DNA of 64,000 nucleotides. Source: Membranipora membranacea. Lineage: Eukaryota > Bryozoa > Gymnolaemata > Cheilostomatida > Membraniporidae. The notes beneath the pieces are model-generated. The model worked only from the letters and a program-made list of their open reading frames with translations. It was not told the DNA's origin and ran no database searches. Position 1 is the first letter of the stretch, and the number at the start of each line of letters is the position of its first letter. Below, in pieces: positions 37,640 to 49,800 of the stretch. A program made the translations under genes and the position numbers. The DNA lies in the NCBI GenBank assembly GCA_914767715.1, contig OU612071.1, forward strand, positions 18,224,948 to 18,288,947. Direction: 5' to 3'.

Positions 37640-39902
37640 CTTTGCATTTTATTTTTGACGATAACCGCAACTGCCTTACCAAGATCAGCCCAAAGATTAC
37701 CTCCTCCCATCCTAACTGGTTCTCCTCCCTGTATGGCATAGACCTAGAGCGTTGTCTTATTATGGGCAGCTATGATAATATGGGTAGCGGTGAGCGGCCA
37801 CGTTATCATCATTATCCAATTAACCTGGTGTAGTTGTACTTTTTTTTAAATCGTTTGCATACGACCCATGACACTCACACCCAACACGGTTACATTTACA
37901 TGATGTCATGCTAGTCTAGCTTGAGGACCAGAGTGTGTCAATGGTGAGGGGGGATCAGTATCTCCTTCCCAAACGTATAGCAACAGCAACAGGCTCGCTT
38001 ATCGCTTCTGCAGGATTACATGACCTTTACATAAAAAAACAGGAAATTAGGAAGTTAAAAGTTGTATAATAATTAGTGATTGTCTTTGGCTAGCTATTAT
38101 ATTAAATAATCGTTTTTTAGGATATCGATTAATAACCACCCCTTGCGTTAATGGACCACGGACACCACATGAATCTGCCACCCAAATTCCATAATAATGA
38201 GCAGAATAATCTTCTACACAGACAACCTTATTTTGTTTTATTTATCATGTTTAGGAAGTCACTGTGCTGGAAACAGGTGGATTGGGATGAGAGAGAATGT
38301 GTGTAATTAGGAGGTGGCAATTATCAACCCAAATTTATGTTGAATTAGAAAAGATTTTAATTAAACTGTAATTTTAAAGCTTTGATATAATTGTTGCTGT
38401 CTATTTATAGACACCTCAACTGTCATGATGACTCTGCTGTTTTTTTGACTAACAGTGAGCAAATGTGAAATAAACTTCCCATACTTGAACTTTGAAAAAT
38501 CTGCCGAACCCGATTTTCCTCAGTGTTTGTGGCAATTCATTATCGACATCAAAGGAAGCTTTGATAGTGTAATGCCACAAACACACACTAGCAGCCATGT
38601 GAACACTTAGGGATAGCAGGTAGGGTGGGACACCCCTTTCATCCTCACTGGTGAAAGATAGCCTTGTATTGTGAACCATCCCATTGTGATACAAGAGCAT
38701 CATCGTTTTCTGGATTGGTCCCCCAGAATAAAAAAAAAACTTATGCTATAATACTTTCATTCTTGTACGAGAAATGGAAGCTTATATGTTGCGTGTCCGT
38801 AATATACTATACTATTTACACGCTAGAACTTGTATTGCTTTCCTTAGCTCTCAGAAATTTTCCCGGAGAAGATCAGTGTAACATCTTGCTGTTAGTAACA
38901 AATAGTCCGAATCTCTCAGCAGGAAATTGGTTATTTTATAATATCTACGTCTTAATGATGATTAAAAATAATGATTAAATCTAAAGTAATCACTTTGGTA
39001 GAGTGTTGTGAGTATTTGCGTAAGAAATGATGCTGTTATACAACCACAGGCCTTTATCTTGATGGGCCTATATAGACAGTAGGTCATAATCTTGAAGGGC
39101 CTTCCTGACAAGGAGTCTATCTCAAGACCATCTTATTAATTTTAAGGAGACCTAATGATTCTGGGTGTTGATAATCGATGATTACGTAGCACACTTCACT
39201 GAGTCGGAGTATTAAAACATTACACCATTACATCATTTTTAGTATCAGAAGAAGAACACAGTGAAACCTTGATCAAGCATGATCAAATTTGCCTGCATTT
39301 AAGCTTTGAGCTGCCGGCGGCTTACAGTAGAATGGGGATGATAAGACTGCGGGCAAAATGGATCAAACTTGATCTAGTGAAACCCCGATCTTGTTACGGA
39401 GTTCTTCTTTCCCCAGGTGGTCGCAAGTCATTTATATCAATGAACGGTCATATTTAAATCGGAAACAAATATCTACCACAGTGACCAGTACAGGATTAAA
39501 AATGGTATTTTTTGTGCTAGTTGTATTGAAGGCCGCAAATCTATTTTTGCAGGGCATGCAATTTCTAGACATGTTTGGGGCTTGGAGTCTGCTTGGAGTT
39601 GGAGCAGAGAAAATACGGCCTGCATAAACACCTTGCGTAGAACTTACTGACAACTACCCTACCTACTAGTCCTGTTCTACAGAGAATAATATATGATTTC
39701 ATCAAATCAGGTTATTTTAAGAAACCTCTGCATTCAAGTCGTTCACTGCACCATGTTGTATGATCAGTCATTAAACCTATTAGATCTAAACTTGACTCTG
39801 TATGATTTGTTTCCTATACAGTCCGTCCTGCAGGCCACCAACCTGTCATCGGATGTCACCAAACTTTGTACTATGATGACCGTAATCAATCATCATAGAT
39901 GA
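37640..39902 (+). CDS. Weak candidate: last two exons of an unknown plus-strand gene
   Basis: A GC-richer stretch ending at 37789 reads openly (SSHPNWFSSLYGIDLERCLI and GSYDNMGSG) up to a donor-like G|GTGAGC in phase 1. A second block begins after TTTCCTATACAG at 39822. In the matching phase it reads GHQPVIGCHQTLYYDDRNQSS with a stop before 39902 (TAG at about 39896). Codon use differs from the AT-rich surroundings and the phases agree, which is why I list it. I do not recognise the family, I see no upstream exons, and the 2-kb intron would contain a MITE. It may be spurious. Confidence 0.2.
39266..39386. mobile_element. Hairpin MITE, TTTGCCTGCATTT family, copy 2
   Basis: It begins TTGATCAAGCATGATCAAAT and TTGCCTGCATTTAAGC, and ends CGGGCAAAATGGATCAAACT then TGATCTAG. 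This gives the same outer inverted repeat as the elements at 14640 and 49558. The interior hairpin is diverged. Confidence 0.5.
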
Positions 39903-40400
39903 GGTCAGCAAACTCAGGGTAAATCTGTGAATTTCCTCTGCTAGCTCTACCTCTGCTAGCTCTACCTCTGCTGCAGGCTATCTTCATCAGGAAAAGTGGT
40001 GTATCTAGAAGGGGAGCCGCTGTGGACAAACAGAGAGGATGTCACTGGGGAAAAAGGGGAAAATAGGCTTGTCCGATCGAAGCTCTCAACCAAACCAATG
40101 GTTATAATACTGTATAATTCATTATATGAAATTGATTGGCTTCACTTACATGCCCTGTTACATACCTTGTTCCGGTTTATCACTAACATCAATGGTGGCT
40201 GATGGCTCTAGTAATTTGTTGGCCGCTGATCGATTAAACATTCCAGGGTAAAATATACCGGCATCACCATAACAAGACTCAGTTTCTAGGTGTCTGGAGG
40301 ACCAAGCAGTAGACTGCCAGTGGGAAGGATGTTCCTCTGCTTGGCAGTCTTCACATAGAAACAGCGGGAAAACTACCTTGTCACAAATGCTAAAATCCAT
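39432..40400 (-). CDS. Weak candidate: two-exon gene with B-box/AN1-like cysteine-histidine cluster
   Basis: On the minus strand an ATG at 40400 opens 78 codons to a good donor (CAAG|GTATGT, exon end 40166). The protein start MDFSICDKVVFPLFLCEDCQ continues AEEHPSHW, a C..C....H..H arrangement reminiscent of part of a B-box or AN1 zinc finger but lacking the rest. A possible next exon starts at 39619 after TTTATGCAG in compatible phase and runs open to a stop at 39432, reading GRIFSAPTPSRLQAPNMSRN. The second exon is unconvincing. It could be a degraded gene. It overlaps the intron of the plus-strand candidate, so at most one is likely real. Confidence 0.25.
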
Positions 40401-42286
40401 ATCATGTCCCTGACCTGAGATCTACGTACACCACTGCCAGGAATTACAACGTGTCTTCAGATTTTGTGCTATAAATATTATTATATTGGTTCCTCACCCA
40501 CAACAAATTGAAGACGTAGCTAAAATGAAGTAGTTTTACTAATTGTGTGTAATTATCTGGCTGAGATAATTATGAGATGATAAGTTGGTAATTGGCTTGA
40601 TTTGAGACTGAGGATCAATAAAGTTGTGATTGAGTTTGGCCTGGTAAGATTTAGGTGTAGTAAGCTTAAGTGAAGCTCAGTAGCTTTCCTCGGCACCTAC
40701 TTTCAGAGTCAAACCTTTACTCTGGTTTCTGCCAACCCAGTCAGTGCAACTTCAACCAACTTGAACAAAAATATACAAAGAAATCTCCTCGAAAATCATG
40801 TACACATCAAACGACTTCGACTATACTATGTGGAACCAAGGAGTAGAAGAATCTCCTTGGTGGAACATACCCCGACTTTTAATGTATTATTAGTTATTAC
40901 CGGTTTTATGAAAGATTGGCTATGATTGGGATTTGATAGATCATAACGCATCACTAAAATCACGGGAAATCTTTTTTGATGAAGCACCGTTCAGTGACAA
41001 CAAACCAAACCATGGTCTCCCTGTTCCTTTGTAACAGCCAAAATTTATACTTGCTTAATTTCTCTCTCCACAGCTCATTGTTCATAGACAGATTAGCAAC
41101 AGCACCCACCATTTGTTGCTTCAAGGATGGGAAATGGTGACCTGAACAAATGAAGAGAATACCAAATACTTTTGGAGTGTATTTTTTTATTTTATTGAGA
41201 CCAGATCATTGAAAAAAAAACTATAATAACATATTGAAAGCACTAACTAGGTCCTAAAAAATTAAGTGAATCAGGGAGGTGGGAAGGTGGCAGAGTTCAT
41301 CATCTTTGCCTTTAAGTTCCAAACTCAAAGTCATTAGCAATGTCAGACTGCATCATGTAACTCATAACAGGGAGGTCGGATCATCTATGCTGTACTTAAC
41401 AGCAGTTCATTCACGCCTCGAATGTAACTAATCCCATTTGGAGAGCTAGACATTGGGACCATTTGGGCTGATTAAAAAATACATCGTGTGCAGTGTCTCT
41501 TGAATCAACAAACTTGAGAAATGAGGGAGTTGGGCAAAATAAATCACTATTATACAAGATTTCATTGATCTAAAAACGCTAATCAGGATAGAACTAAAAA
41601 CCTCGGGACAACATGGAGAGCGTCTATCATAAAATTCTACCGCATCATAATATAGAAATAAAGGCTACACGATTGCTTGATAAAGAAATAATGATATATA
41701 ATATCAGGTAGTTGTGTCCACGCTACAAAAAGGAACACAACTCCAATAATATGTAAAACTAGTATTAATTGAAAAAAGGCAGCTTATTGTGTGGATGTAT
41801 TGAGTTGATGTGTGTTTTATGAGATGTAAGCAAATTAGACTGAGATTTCATCAAAGCATCAGCAGTAGCGACTCAAGGCAAACAAGATATAGCAATCTCA
41901 TTACATTTACCTGCGCCAAACCATGTAGTAGTGGAGAGACGACCTTGGTAACTAAACGAGACTTGACCCACGTATTTTCTGCTGATGTAGTGATGTACAT
42001 CTTCACGGGTATATGAGGAGCATATTGTACATATTGTGAGCCTTCAGATTATACAAAAGTTTTGTTGATCAACCTGCAGCGTCAAACTTTTGTGACATCT
42101 TCCAGATGTAGACAGATGTATTCACGGCGATGTCTTTATCTCACAATGGAATCTTATAGAATGTTGTTTTTATATTCCCACAATGCATCAGTAAACAAGG
42201 TGTTTAGAAACACCATCTTTGACTAGTGGTGGGGTATTTTCAGTAACACATTGCATTATGGGAAGCCACGTTATTTCTCTAACCCT
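40401..42286. other. Intergenic region upstream of the DDAH-like gene's 3' end
   Basis: About 1.9 kb of AT-rich sequence without a supportable ORF, RNA gene or named repeat. It should include the 3' untranslated region of the minus-strand DDAH-like gene. Confidence 0.35.
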
Positions 42287-45200
42287 TTATAACTCGTGAT
42301 GTCCTTTCTCCAGAGCGGTCTGGAATGATTTACTATAATTACTGGGTTTGCTGATAAGTATCGCTCCGGCTGTGAGGTAACCTCCAGCCTTCAGTAACTC
42401 AGAGTAATCCAGTCCTAAACGATTGTCAAACTTAGCTTCCCATATCTACAACATCAACAATCACATTATATTATGTGTGTTACGGCAGCTGGCAAGAAAC
42501 TTATACCCTACAGGCTGAGAATTTCGGATTTAATTTTGTCTACTTCTCTAATAGAAAGTTAAATATAGGAAACATACTCATGGATAGAATTTCAAGGCCA
42601 GATTTTGTGAATTTGACAATCTTGGCTAGGCCACTTAAATTGATTCTTTGAATTCTTTCATCCAGAGGGTATGATGCTTCCTACACTCCTCACATGGCTG
42701 TTTTTGGGAGTACTTGTAAGGTGCTACGGAGCCAAAATGATTCTTGACTGGGCAGTTAGTATGCAATATACCTTTGGTAACAAAGTAATCTCTACTTTCA
42801 TATTTTTTCCATGAACAATTTGTGATCAGAGAGTATAAAACTCTGGATTTTATCCTTCTTTTTGATATTTTCACACCGGTAATGATGATGATAAAATATC
42901 AAAGCCAGACACCAACCCTATATTATCCAACGGGCGGGAGGAGATTGTTATCACATTGATGTGACAATCTCTGCACACAGTTGTGTACACAAAACATACA
43001 GCAGGGCAGACAGAACAAAGTGCTTCCTTCAAGACTCCTTGCATGTTTGACTTGCTGATTTCCAACAATTTTTGGTAAGTTAACCGAGAGGGGCTGTGAC
43101 CAATATTTTTTCTATTGATAGAAACAAGTGCTAAATGTCTCCTTCCTTAACCACATGGCATAAGTTGGCCTTTTTATAACTCCCACTACTTACGTAGTAA
43201 GTATAACTACCAATACTACTAACTATACCATTACATAACTCACGGGGAATGATTCGGGAATGAGTCTAGGATCGAGATGTAGTATAACTCCGTTAGCGTA
43301 GAGTACATTGGCTGCATTCTCCTCATCTACTCTCATCACTCGGTAAGCGAACGTCATACGGCTGATCATCTCCTATACAACAAATACAGATTGGGTTGTG
43401 AGTTGGTGACATAGACTTATTATTAAGTGTGCAAATATTACAAAAATAGGCTGATCAGAATAAAGGGTGGGTTTATACTTTTTAGCGATACTGATGGACA
43501 AAGTTGCCCGCCCTTGCTTAGTTTCGGGTCCAGAAAACCTCCTAGTATGAGCCCAACTGGCATTATAAAGTTTTCCTTGCTTGTAAGTTATGATCTAGAA
43601 AGAGCAGAAACCCACATTCAGCTGCTTAGTTAAAGAAATAAATGAAGCAAATAAGACAAGTTTTCTTGGAAAGTGCGTCTTGAATGCCTACAACATTTTT
43701 GGCCAGGGGTACAAAGGTATTTGAGGGGGAATAAAGTAGTCTGAGCCCCCAGACTGTTGTCCCCCCCACAGCCCGCCCTGGCTGGGGAGATAATGAAACC
43801 TTATTCCTCTGTATTGTTGGGATATAATAGGCATGAAATATCAGTTGAGGGATTCACTAGCCTTGTTAGGTGGCTACATTTTTTTATAAACAAAAAACAG
43901 CGACATGACAAGGCTAGGGATTCACCAAAATTATAAAATGGATATAATGGTGTTGCGTGTCTTTAAATTTCGATGAGACAGTTAATTATTTTGAACACTC
44001 AACGATGGTGGTTTGAATCTACTTTCAAAGATGAAGAGCAAGCATGGTTTTTTGAAAGCTTTTGAAAGACTATAAATTGCTTTCACTTGTTTACGCAGCC
44101 TATATAAATGTGTGTTATTTTGTGGTAATCAATTAAGTTCTAGTTTTCAGTCTGTTTGTTTTATCATGATAATGACCTTATTTTCTCAGAACTACGCAAT
44201 TCTGAGATCTAATGACATTTTCTATAATGATGCAATTTTCTTGATGAGATTACAGATAAGAGTTAGTCATAACATGCCTGTATTACTGCCTTGTTTTACG
44301 GTATCAAATGCCAACAGCATGTCTAAACTATGTATCATCTAACAACAATTAAGCCTCTAGCAAGCTTAATGGGGGCAGAGTGCAAGTTTGAAAATGTGGC
44401 TAAATATTCAGACCCATCAGACCCTATACTAAAGCTAGCAAGAATTCAGCAAGCATGAAATTTCATTTAGATCAGTTGTTTATCAAATAAATTTAGAAAA
44501 TATAGGGTATATAGAAAATTTAAGTGTAAGCTTCCATGTTAATCTTAGATGAATCTATATCAGAGTGGAAGCCACATTTCAATAAAGTTCAGAGGCATAG
44601 ATCACCGATCTCCTCATGCATAATAGTCACAAATTGATGTATGCTCTTCTAAAAATAATTGAGTTAGAATTTTGAGAACAAATTTATCAGTTCTGAGGGT
44701 TATACCACTGTGCACCATTACTAACCTGTAGACATTTCTGACCGAGTGTTCCTCGAGTGACGACTATGACGTCAGGACCTCCGATAGTCATGATCTGATG
44801 TAAGTGTTTGACTCCCTCAGGTAGACTGATGATTGTGACTGCGTACTCAGGGAAAGCCTTAGCTACACACTGAGCTCCCTCCTTATTTGTGTAGTTACCG
44901 ATACCCACTATGATCTCTTTACCTATTACAACAACAATGATGATGATAATGATAACAATACTGTACGCAAAACCATGTAGGCCTATACCAACTATAATGT
45001 CTTAGCCATATCATAATAATTGCAATAATGATAACAAGTATGTCAATGCTCATGACTGAGATTGACTTGAATTATGAAGCATTTTCATTTTTGACAATAT
45101 TGTTGTAAAGACAATTTTCAAATTATGAAGCATAAAGAATGGACAGCCGCCACTCTAGTCTTCGGAATATCTGATTCACCCATTGCTTTTATATTGAAAA

Positions 45201-46450
45201 ACGCTTTTTCTATTCACTTTAATACATAGCAATAAAAAAAGTGTCTTGTTTATCTTGTTGATGGACGCAGTGCTAGGAACGTCATTTGCCATGATAGAAA
45301 AAATCTCTCTCCAGTTCAACATCAGACAGATTTCTGAAAACTTTCTACCTGCCACCACCTTGTAACAGTAAGTAGATGCTGTGCTACAGAGTGACTACTC
45401 ACCAGTAAAGAGTACATCAGTACCCTCTAGTGTAGCTGCTTCATTATCTACTTCTACTATTCTCATACCCAGATCATTACTCAGAGTCGCTCTCACCACT
45501 CCAGTCTACAGGGAAAGGATAACAAAGACTGATTAAGACAATACAAGAATAAGCTTCAGTATAATCTAAATCAGGATTATTCCGTCTAACCGGGAAACAA
45601 GCTAACTCAGAAAATGATTCTCAAGATATTACATCAACTGAGTACGTTCAAACACGTAACAATCAGATTAACTGGTAACAGGATTTGAAACCGAAACACA
45701 GACCCGGGACACCAGCTAACAGATGCAATAACTTGTAATAAAGCATTGAGGCCATGTTACCTATTGGACAAGTTTGTCCAAGGAGTTAAAGACTCCTTGG
45801 TTTGTCTAAGCAGTTATCTGGATTGTTTCATGTACATCGCATTCTTTTTAGTAGAAAACAACAATGACAATAATGAAATAGGGATTAAGTTTTGATCCTT
45901 AATTAATAAATGTCAATGAATGGCCTACATAAAATTGGTTTGATTGGTGCAGAGAGACAAAAGCACCAGTTACTCAAAAGGGTGGGTCATATCTGTATTT
46001 ATGCAAACATCTTTACAGAGTACTAACTGCTAGGGAGCAATGGGCTTCTTTCATTGTAAGAGTGATGATGATGAACCGGCTCACAACACACACATTATTA
46101 TTATCAAAATCAAATTTTAAATAAATATTCATTGAACATTGTGAGATTACACCTACCTCTCCAAGTCTGCTTTTGTTCTTGTCTACACTGAATGGCTTGC
46201 AGATCAGAGCAGTTCCATTGATGACCACAGCCATATCAGCTACAAACACTGACTCTGGATGTCTCTCATCATGAGGCAGCTCCAAGACATCCATTCCCAG
46301 CCTCCTCAAAAGCTCTGAATATTCATTGTGCTGTTTGATGGCCAGTGATAAGTCAATTGGATCTCCCTGGCTCACTCTTTGAGAATATGCAAATGAGTCT
46401 GGGATCTTAGACACCAGAGCATAGTGGTATTTGAATACATCGACAGACAT
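42287..46450 (-). CDS. DDAH-like: DDAH-like protein lacking the catalytic cysteine (probable pseudoenzyme), 293 aa, 5 exons
   Basis: Exons on the minus strand: 46450-46157, 45505-45403, 44922-44726, 43372-43244 and 42445-42287; GT-AG, phases consistent. Length and whole-protein similarity fit dimethylarginine dimethylaminohydrolase, which splits asymmetric dimethylarginine to citrulline and dimethylamine. Conserved landmarks are HPESVFVADMAVV, EVDNEAATLEGTDVLFTG, YTNKEGAQ and SELLKAGGYLTAGAILIS. Against human DDAH1, the nucleophile region LLTCCSVLI aligns with YLTAGAILI, so both cysteines are lost (A267, G268). Asp73 aligns with E66, Glu78 with A71, Arg98 with K85 and Arg145 with Y143. The catalytic His is kept (H172) and Asp79 is kept (D72). 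The fold is probably intact but hydrolysis is not expected. The ORF is uninterrupted with good splice sites, so it is not a decayed gene. It is head to head with the PNPLA6/7 gene. Confidence 0.88.
43738..43784 (-). repeat. Dispersed GC-rich repeat, copy 3 (reverse)
   Basis: CTGAGCCCCCAGACTGTTGT and the following CCCCCCCACAGCCCGCCC read, on the minus strand, like the GGGC...GGGCTCAGACT blocks at 553 and 35301. It lies in an intron of the DDAH-like gene. Confidence 0.35.
43857..43917. mobile_element. Short MITE with TAGCCTTGT ends, copy 1
   Basis: TAGCCTTGTTAGGTGGCTAC pairs with the inverted GCGACATGACAAGGCTA around an A/T-rich loop. The same ends are found at 49279-49357. Confidence 0.5.
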
Positions 46451-46810
46451 GGTGTGTGCAGATAAGGAAATATGTGAACAAGAGAGTTTATTATAGTCCA
46501 AACACACAAGTGCTCAAAATTTTCTAAACTGAAACCGAGACCACCCGGAAATAACCAAAAATGACCTAGTTACATTGATGTCATGCTATTGGATCAATAG
46601 TATATAGAGAAAATTCAATTATCTGCTGTCTGTTTTGCAAGTTATCTCCCTACACCACAAAGAGCACGTGCATTTGTTTACCAACCTTTGATCCTAAAAT
46701 GCAGAAATTGACCAATAACAGCTCTAATTTTTAGTTGTGAAAATTTGTTGAAATCAATTTGGTGCTGCAAAACAAAAGCTCACCAAAACTGTCCACAGAA
46801 TGATGCAAGA
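46451..46810. promoter_or_regulatory. Putative bidirectional promoter (DDAH-like / PNPLA6/7)
   Basis: The start codons of the two divergent genes are 360 bases apart. A CCAAT box reads on the plus strand at 46712-46716 and another on the minus strand at about 46588-46592. A palindromic E-box CACGTG lies at about 46666. There is no obvious TATA box. CCAAT pairs are common in divergent animal promoters; function is inferred from spacing only. Confidence 0.5.
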
Positions 46811-49800
46811 ATGAGCACACCAGACAATAGTAGTATGGATCTGGCATATACAAAGGCTACCTCCTGGTTTGCCTGGATGTGGGATGAGTTGAACTTTCAA
46901 TTGAGTCAGTTTTACCGTTCAGAGGTGAGTGGTGGTTCCTCCCAATCCAGACCAATGAAGAATATCAAATTCAATATTTTATATACTACTATATAGTATG
47001 GATGTATATAGACAGGGAGGTGAATAAGTAATTCATGATCATCATTGGTTGGATCTTCCCCATTGCTATGAATTACTTTTGTTTCATATTATATGTTCAT
47101 TGTCCTAGCATAAGCATATCTGAACTGTAGATGGTTGAAAATGCAAATCTTTCAAATGTGTGATTCACTCCAGGCTACTTCATTCCAGTCAAAGGGGTTA
47201 GTTAAATAGGCAAGGCAATACACTCAATACATACAGCACACTACTACTCTACTGACCTGAGTACCGCTACTGGCTGCCTCAGTTAAGAGTAAAACTAATA
47301 TTTGCTGTGCAATGCTTTAGTGTCGTTATGCGCTCATCATCACATAGTGAGTATCATGATAGGTATAACGTTCGCACGTCTACTGGTTGTTGCTCCCACC
47401 TGTCTATCTATATAACTCAACCAAGATATGTCGCAGTCATGTATTATGCATACATGCTAAGTGCTATTAAAGATAAAATAGTCCAGTTGAACGTGATAGG
47501 CCCTTGAGGCTTTATAGACATGCAATGGGCATGGGAAATAAGTTTTTGACATGATTAGGCCTAATGCTATTGCTAGGCCCGGGTCATCACCACAATATAG
47601 GCTCTATGGGACAAAGCCCTCTTATAGCTGTAGCCTAGGGGCTTATATTTCATCTCTTTTATTTGTAGAACTTCCAGACGAATACGATAATAGCCTGTCT
47701 AGTGTTCTGCTTCTTTTACGTGCTCTTATACTTTATATTCAGAAGAAAAGAAGGTTTGTTATCCACCGCCCCTCTGTGCATGGGCAAACCAAACCGTTTG
47801 GGCATATGTTGGTCTCTGCAGCATAGAGCCTGATTAATTCACCCAGTCTAAGTAACTCTATTGCGAAATCAATGGAAACCTATAATTTAGAAATATTTGG
47901 GCTTCAATGAAACACTGGTTTTGGTTTCTCATAGCCTTGAACTCTTTGAGTTGCCTTTCTTGATGAGAGGCAGCGTCACCATTGACGTGCTGCAGAGATA
48001 GACTATGACATGAACCTATTCCGCAGACAGGTTAGGCCTATGACTGCGATGATTGGTCAAGGTAAAGACTACCTGTGTTGAGGTGTGTGCTTATATCATG
48101 ACCTATAAGTCTTGAATAAGACATGCCTTGATAATAGGTTGTTACTTGACCGCTCAACGGTGAGGAAACTGCATTTAGCCTGTGCGATGAAGAGGGAGTT
48201 CAATGGCCTGTGGCTTTCTTGCTTTAATCTTTTGGAGAACCATAAGACTTCTGTCTGGGCTACCAATTGAGAGTTCAAAAATGTGATTCTAACACGACCT
48301 CAAACGAGGGGATAAGGGCAGGCCTAAGAAGTACAACTCTTTAGTATCTATCTGTCGATTTTGTGCTGACAACAGATTCTGATCAGCACCCAGTCACACA
48401 CTATTAGAGAGTGAATAAAATGATCCGCAATAGTTGAGTAAGCTGACAGTCTGATAAACCAGGCTAGCTGTGTTATGATCTATCAGTATATTCATAGTAA
48501 CTTCCGTGCTGGTAGGGCAGTCCTAGTCTCTGTGGACTAACACTGGTAGCAACATAACTAATTATTGAATCTATTTCTATTTATTCCCACACATGAACAT
48601 ACCGTATTTTCTAAAAGCGACGTTTTAGGCTGCAGAAATACGATAACTAACTATCAGCCATTGCATTGAGTCCATAGCACTGATAGTTCGCCTACCATCT
48701 ACGCATTCCAACCTTCCTGCATGTCAAGAATTCATCCCTATCCTCAAGTTATACCAAATATCTGCGGCAGTCCTTGTGTTATATTATTATATATAGTGAT
48801 AAACCCAATGTTGATGTTGAGCCCCCGATTAAAACTGCTTGAGAAATCTATCTGGATAAACCCAGTGATCGATAGTCCTTATTTTTTGGAAGATTTAAAA
48901 TAATGATGAAGTTTGTTATATTTATTTTAGTCGCCGTTATAATTCAGGAACATTCAACAAGACCCAGATTTAGGAAAAGAGATAAAGTAAAATATTATGC
49001 CAGGAAAATACTTAGAAAGGTAAGTACAAAGTTATACTTAGAAAGGTAAGTACAAAGTTACGCTCATGATTAACCTCCGTCTCCGTAGCTTGAAAGGCTG
49101 CACTGTAGGCAATAAACTAAACTAAAGGGGTTTAATTCGTTTATGTAGGGCAGGTTTGTATTGCTGACGTGACCATGACTAGACATGACCTTGGCGACCC
49201 TTTGACTTCACGTTATTTGTACGTTGATCTTCTCTTACTTCTCTAACTTCTCTTACTTTGGAGGGAAGTTGTACAAATTTAGCCTTGTTGTCACGCGGCT
49301 ACTATTTTGGTTTACTTTACTCCCCAATTCAAAAAAGTAGCCACATGACAAGGCTAATACAAATGTGTAACTATACTTCCTGCCAATCCTTATCTGATGA
49401 TAGATGAAGATACCAGATTTTAATGTGAGTATCACTGGTTGACCAACCGCTGGCTTTGTTTGCTGAATGCCTACCGGTAGATGCTGCAGTAAAAATATCC
49501 TGTACAAGCAACTTGGCAAGTAGCAAGGGCTGTTGGACAGATGAGGCGGGAGGTAGAAAAAGCTTGATCCAATTTGCCCGCTATCCTGTCACTCCAATTC
49601 TATTGGTGAGCCGGCGACAGCTCAAATCCTAAATGCAGGCAAATTGGATCACCCTTGATCTAGGCGGGAGGATGTAGGTAAGAGGGGGGGGGGGGGTAAG
49701 GGCTCAAACTAGAAAGTCTCAATTGGTGATGAGATCTTACCACAAACAATATGACTACTATTATTAACAAGGAAGTGTTTATAGTAGGCTTATGGTCTTT

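Noticed and set aside
48903-48930. ATG ATG at 48903 with a short hydrophobic stretch as the PNPLA6/7 start
   Set aside because: The upstream exons 46811-46924 and 47669-47753 join in phase, supply a proper membrane helix, and make 48903-48930 the intron's 3' end.
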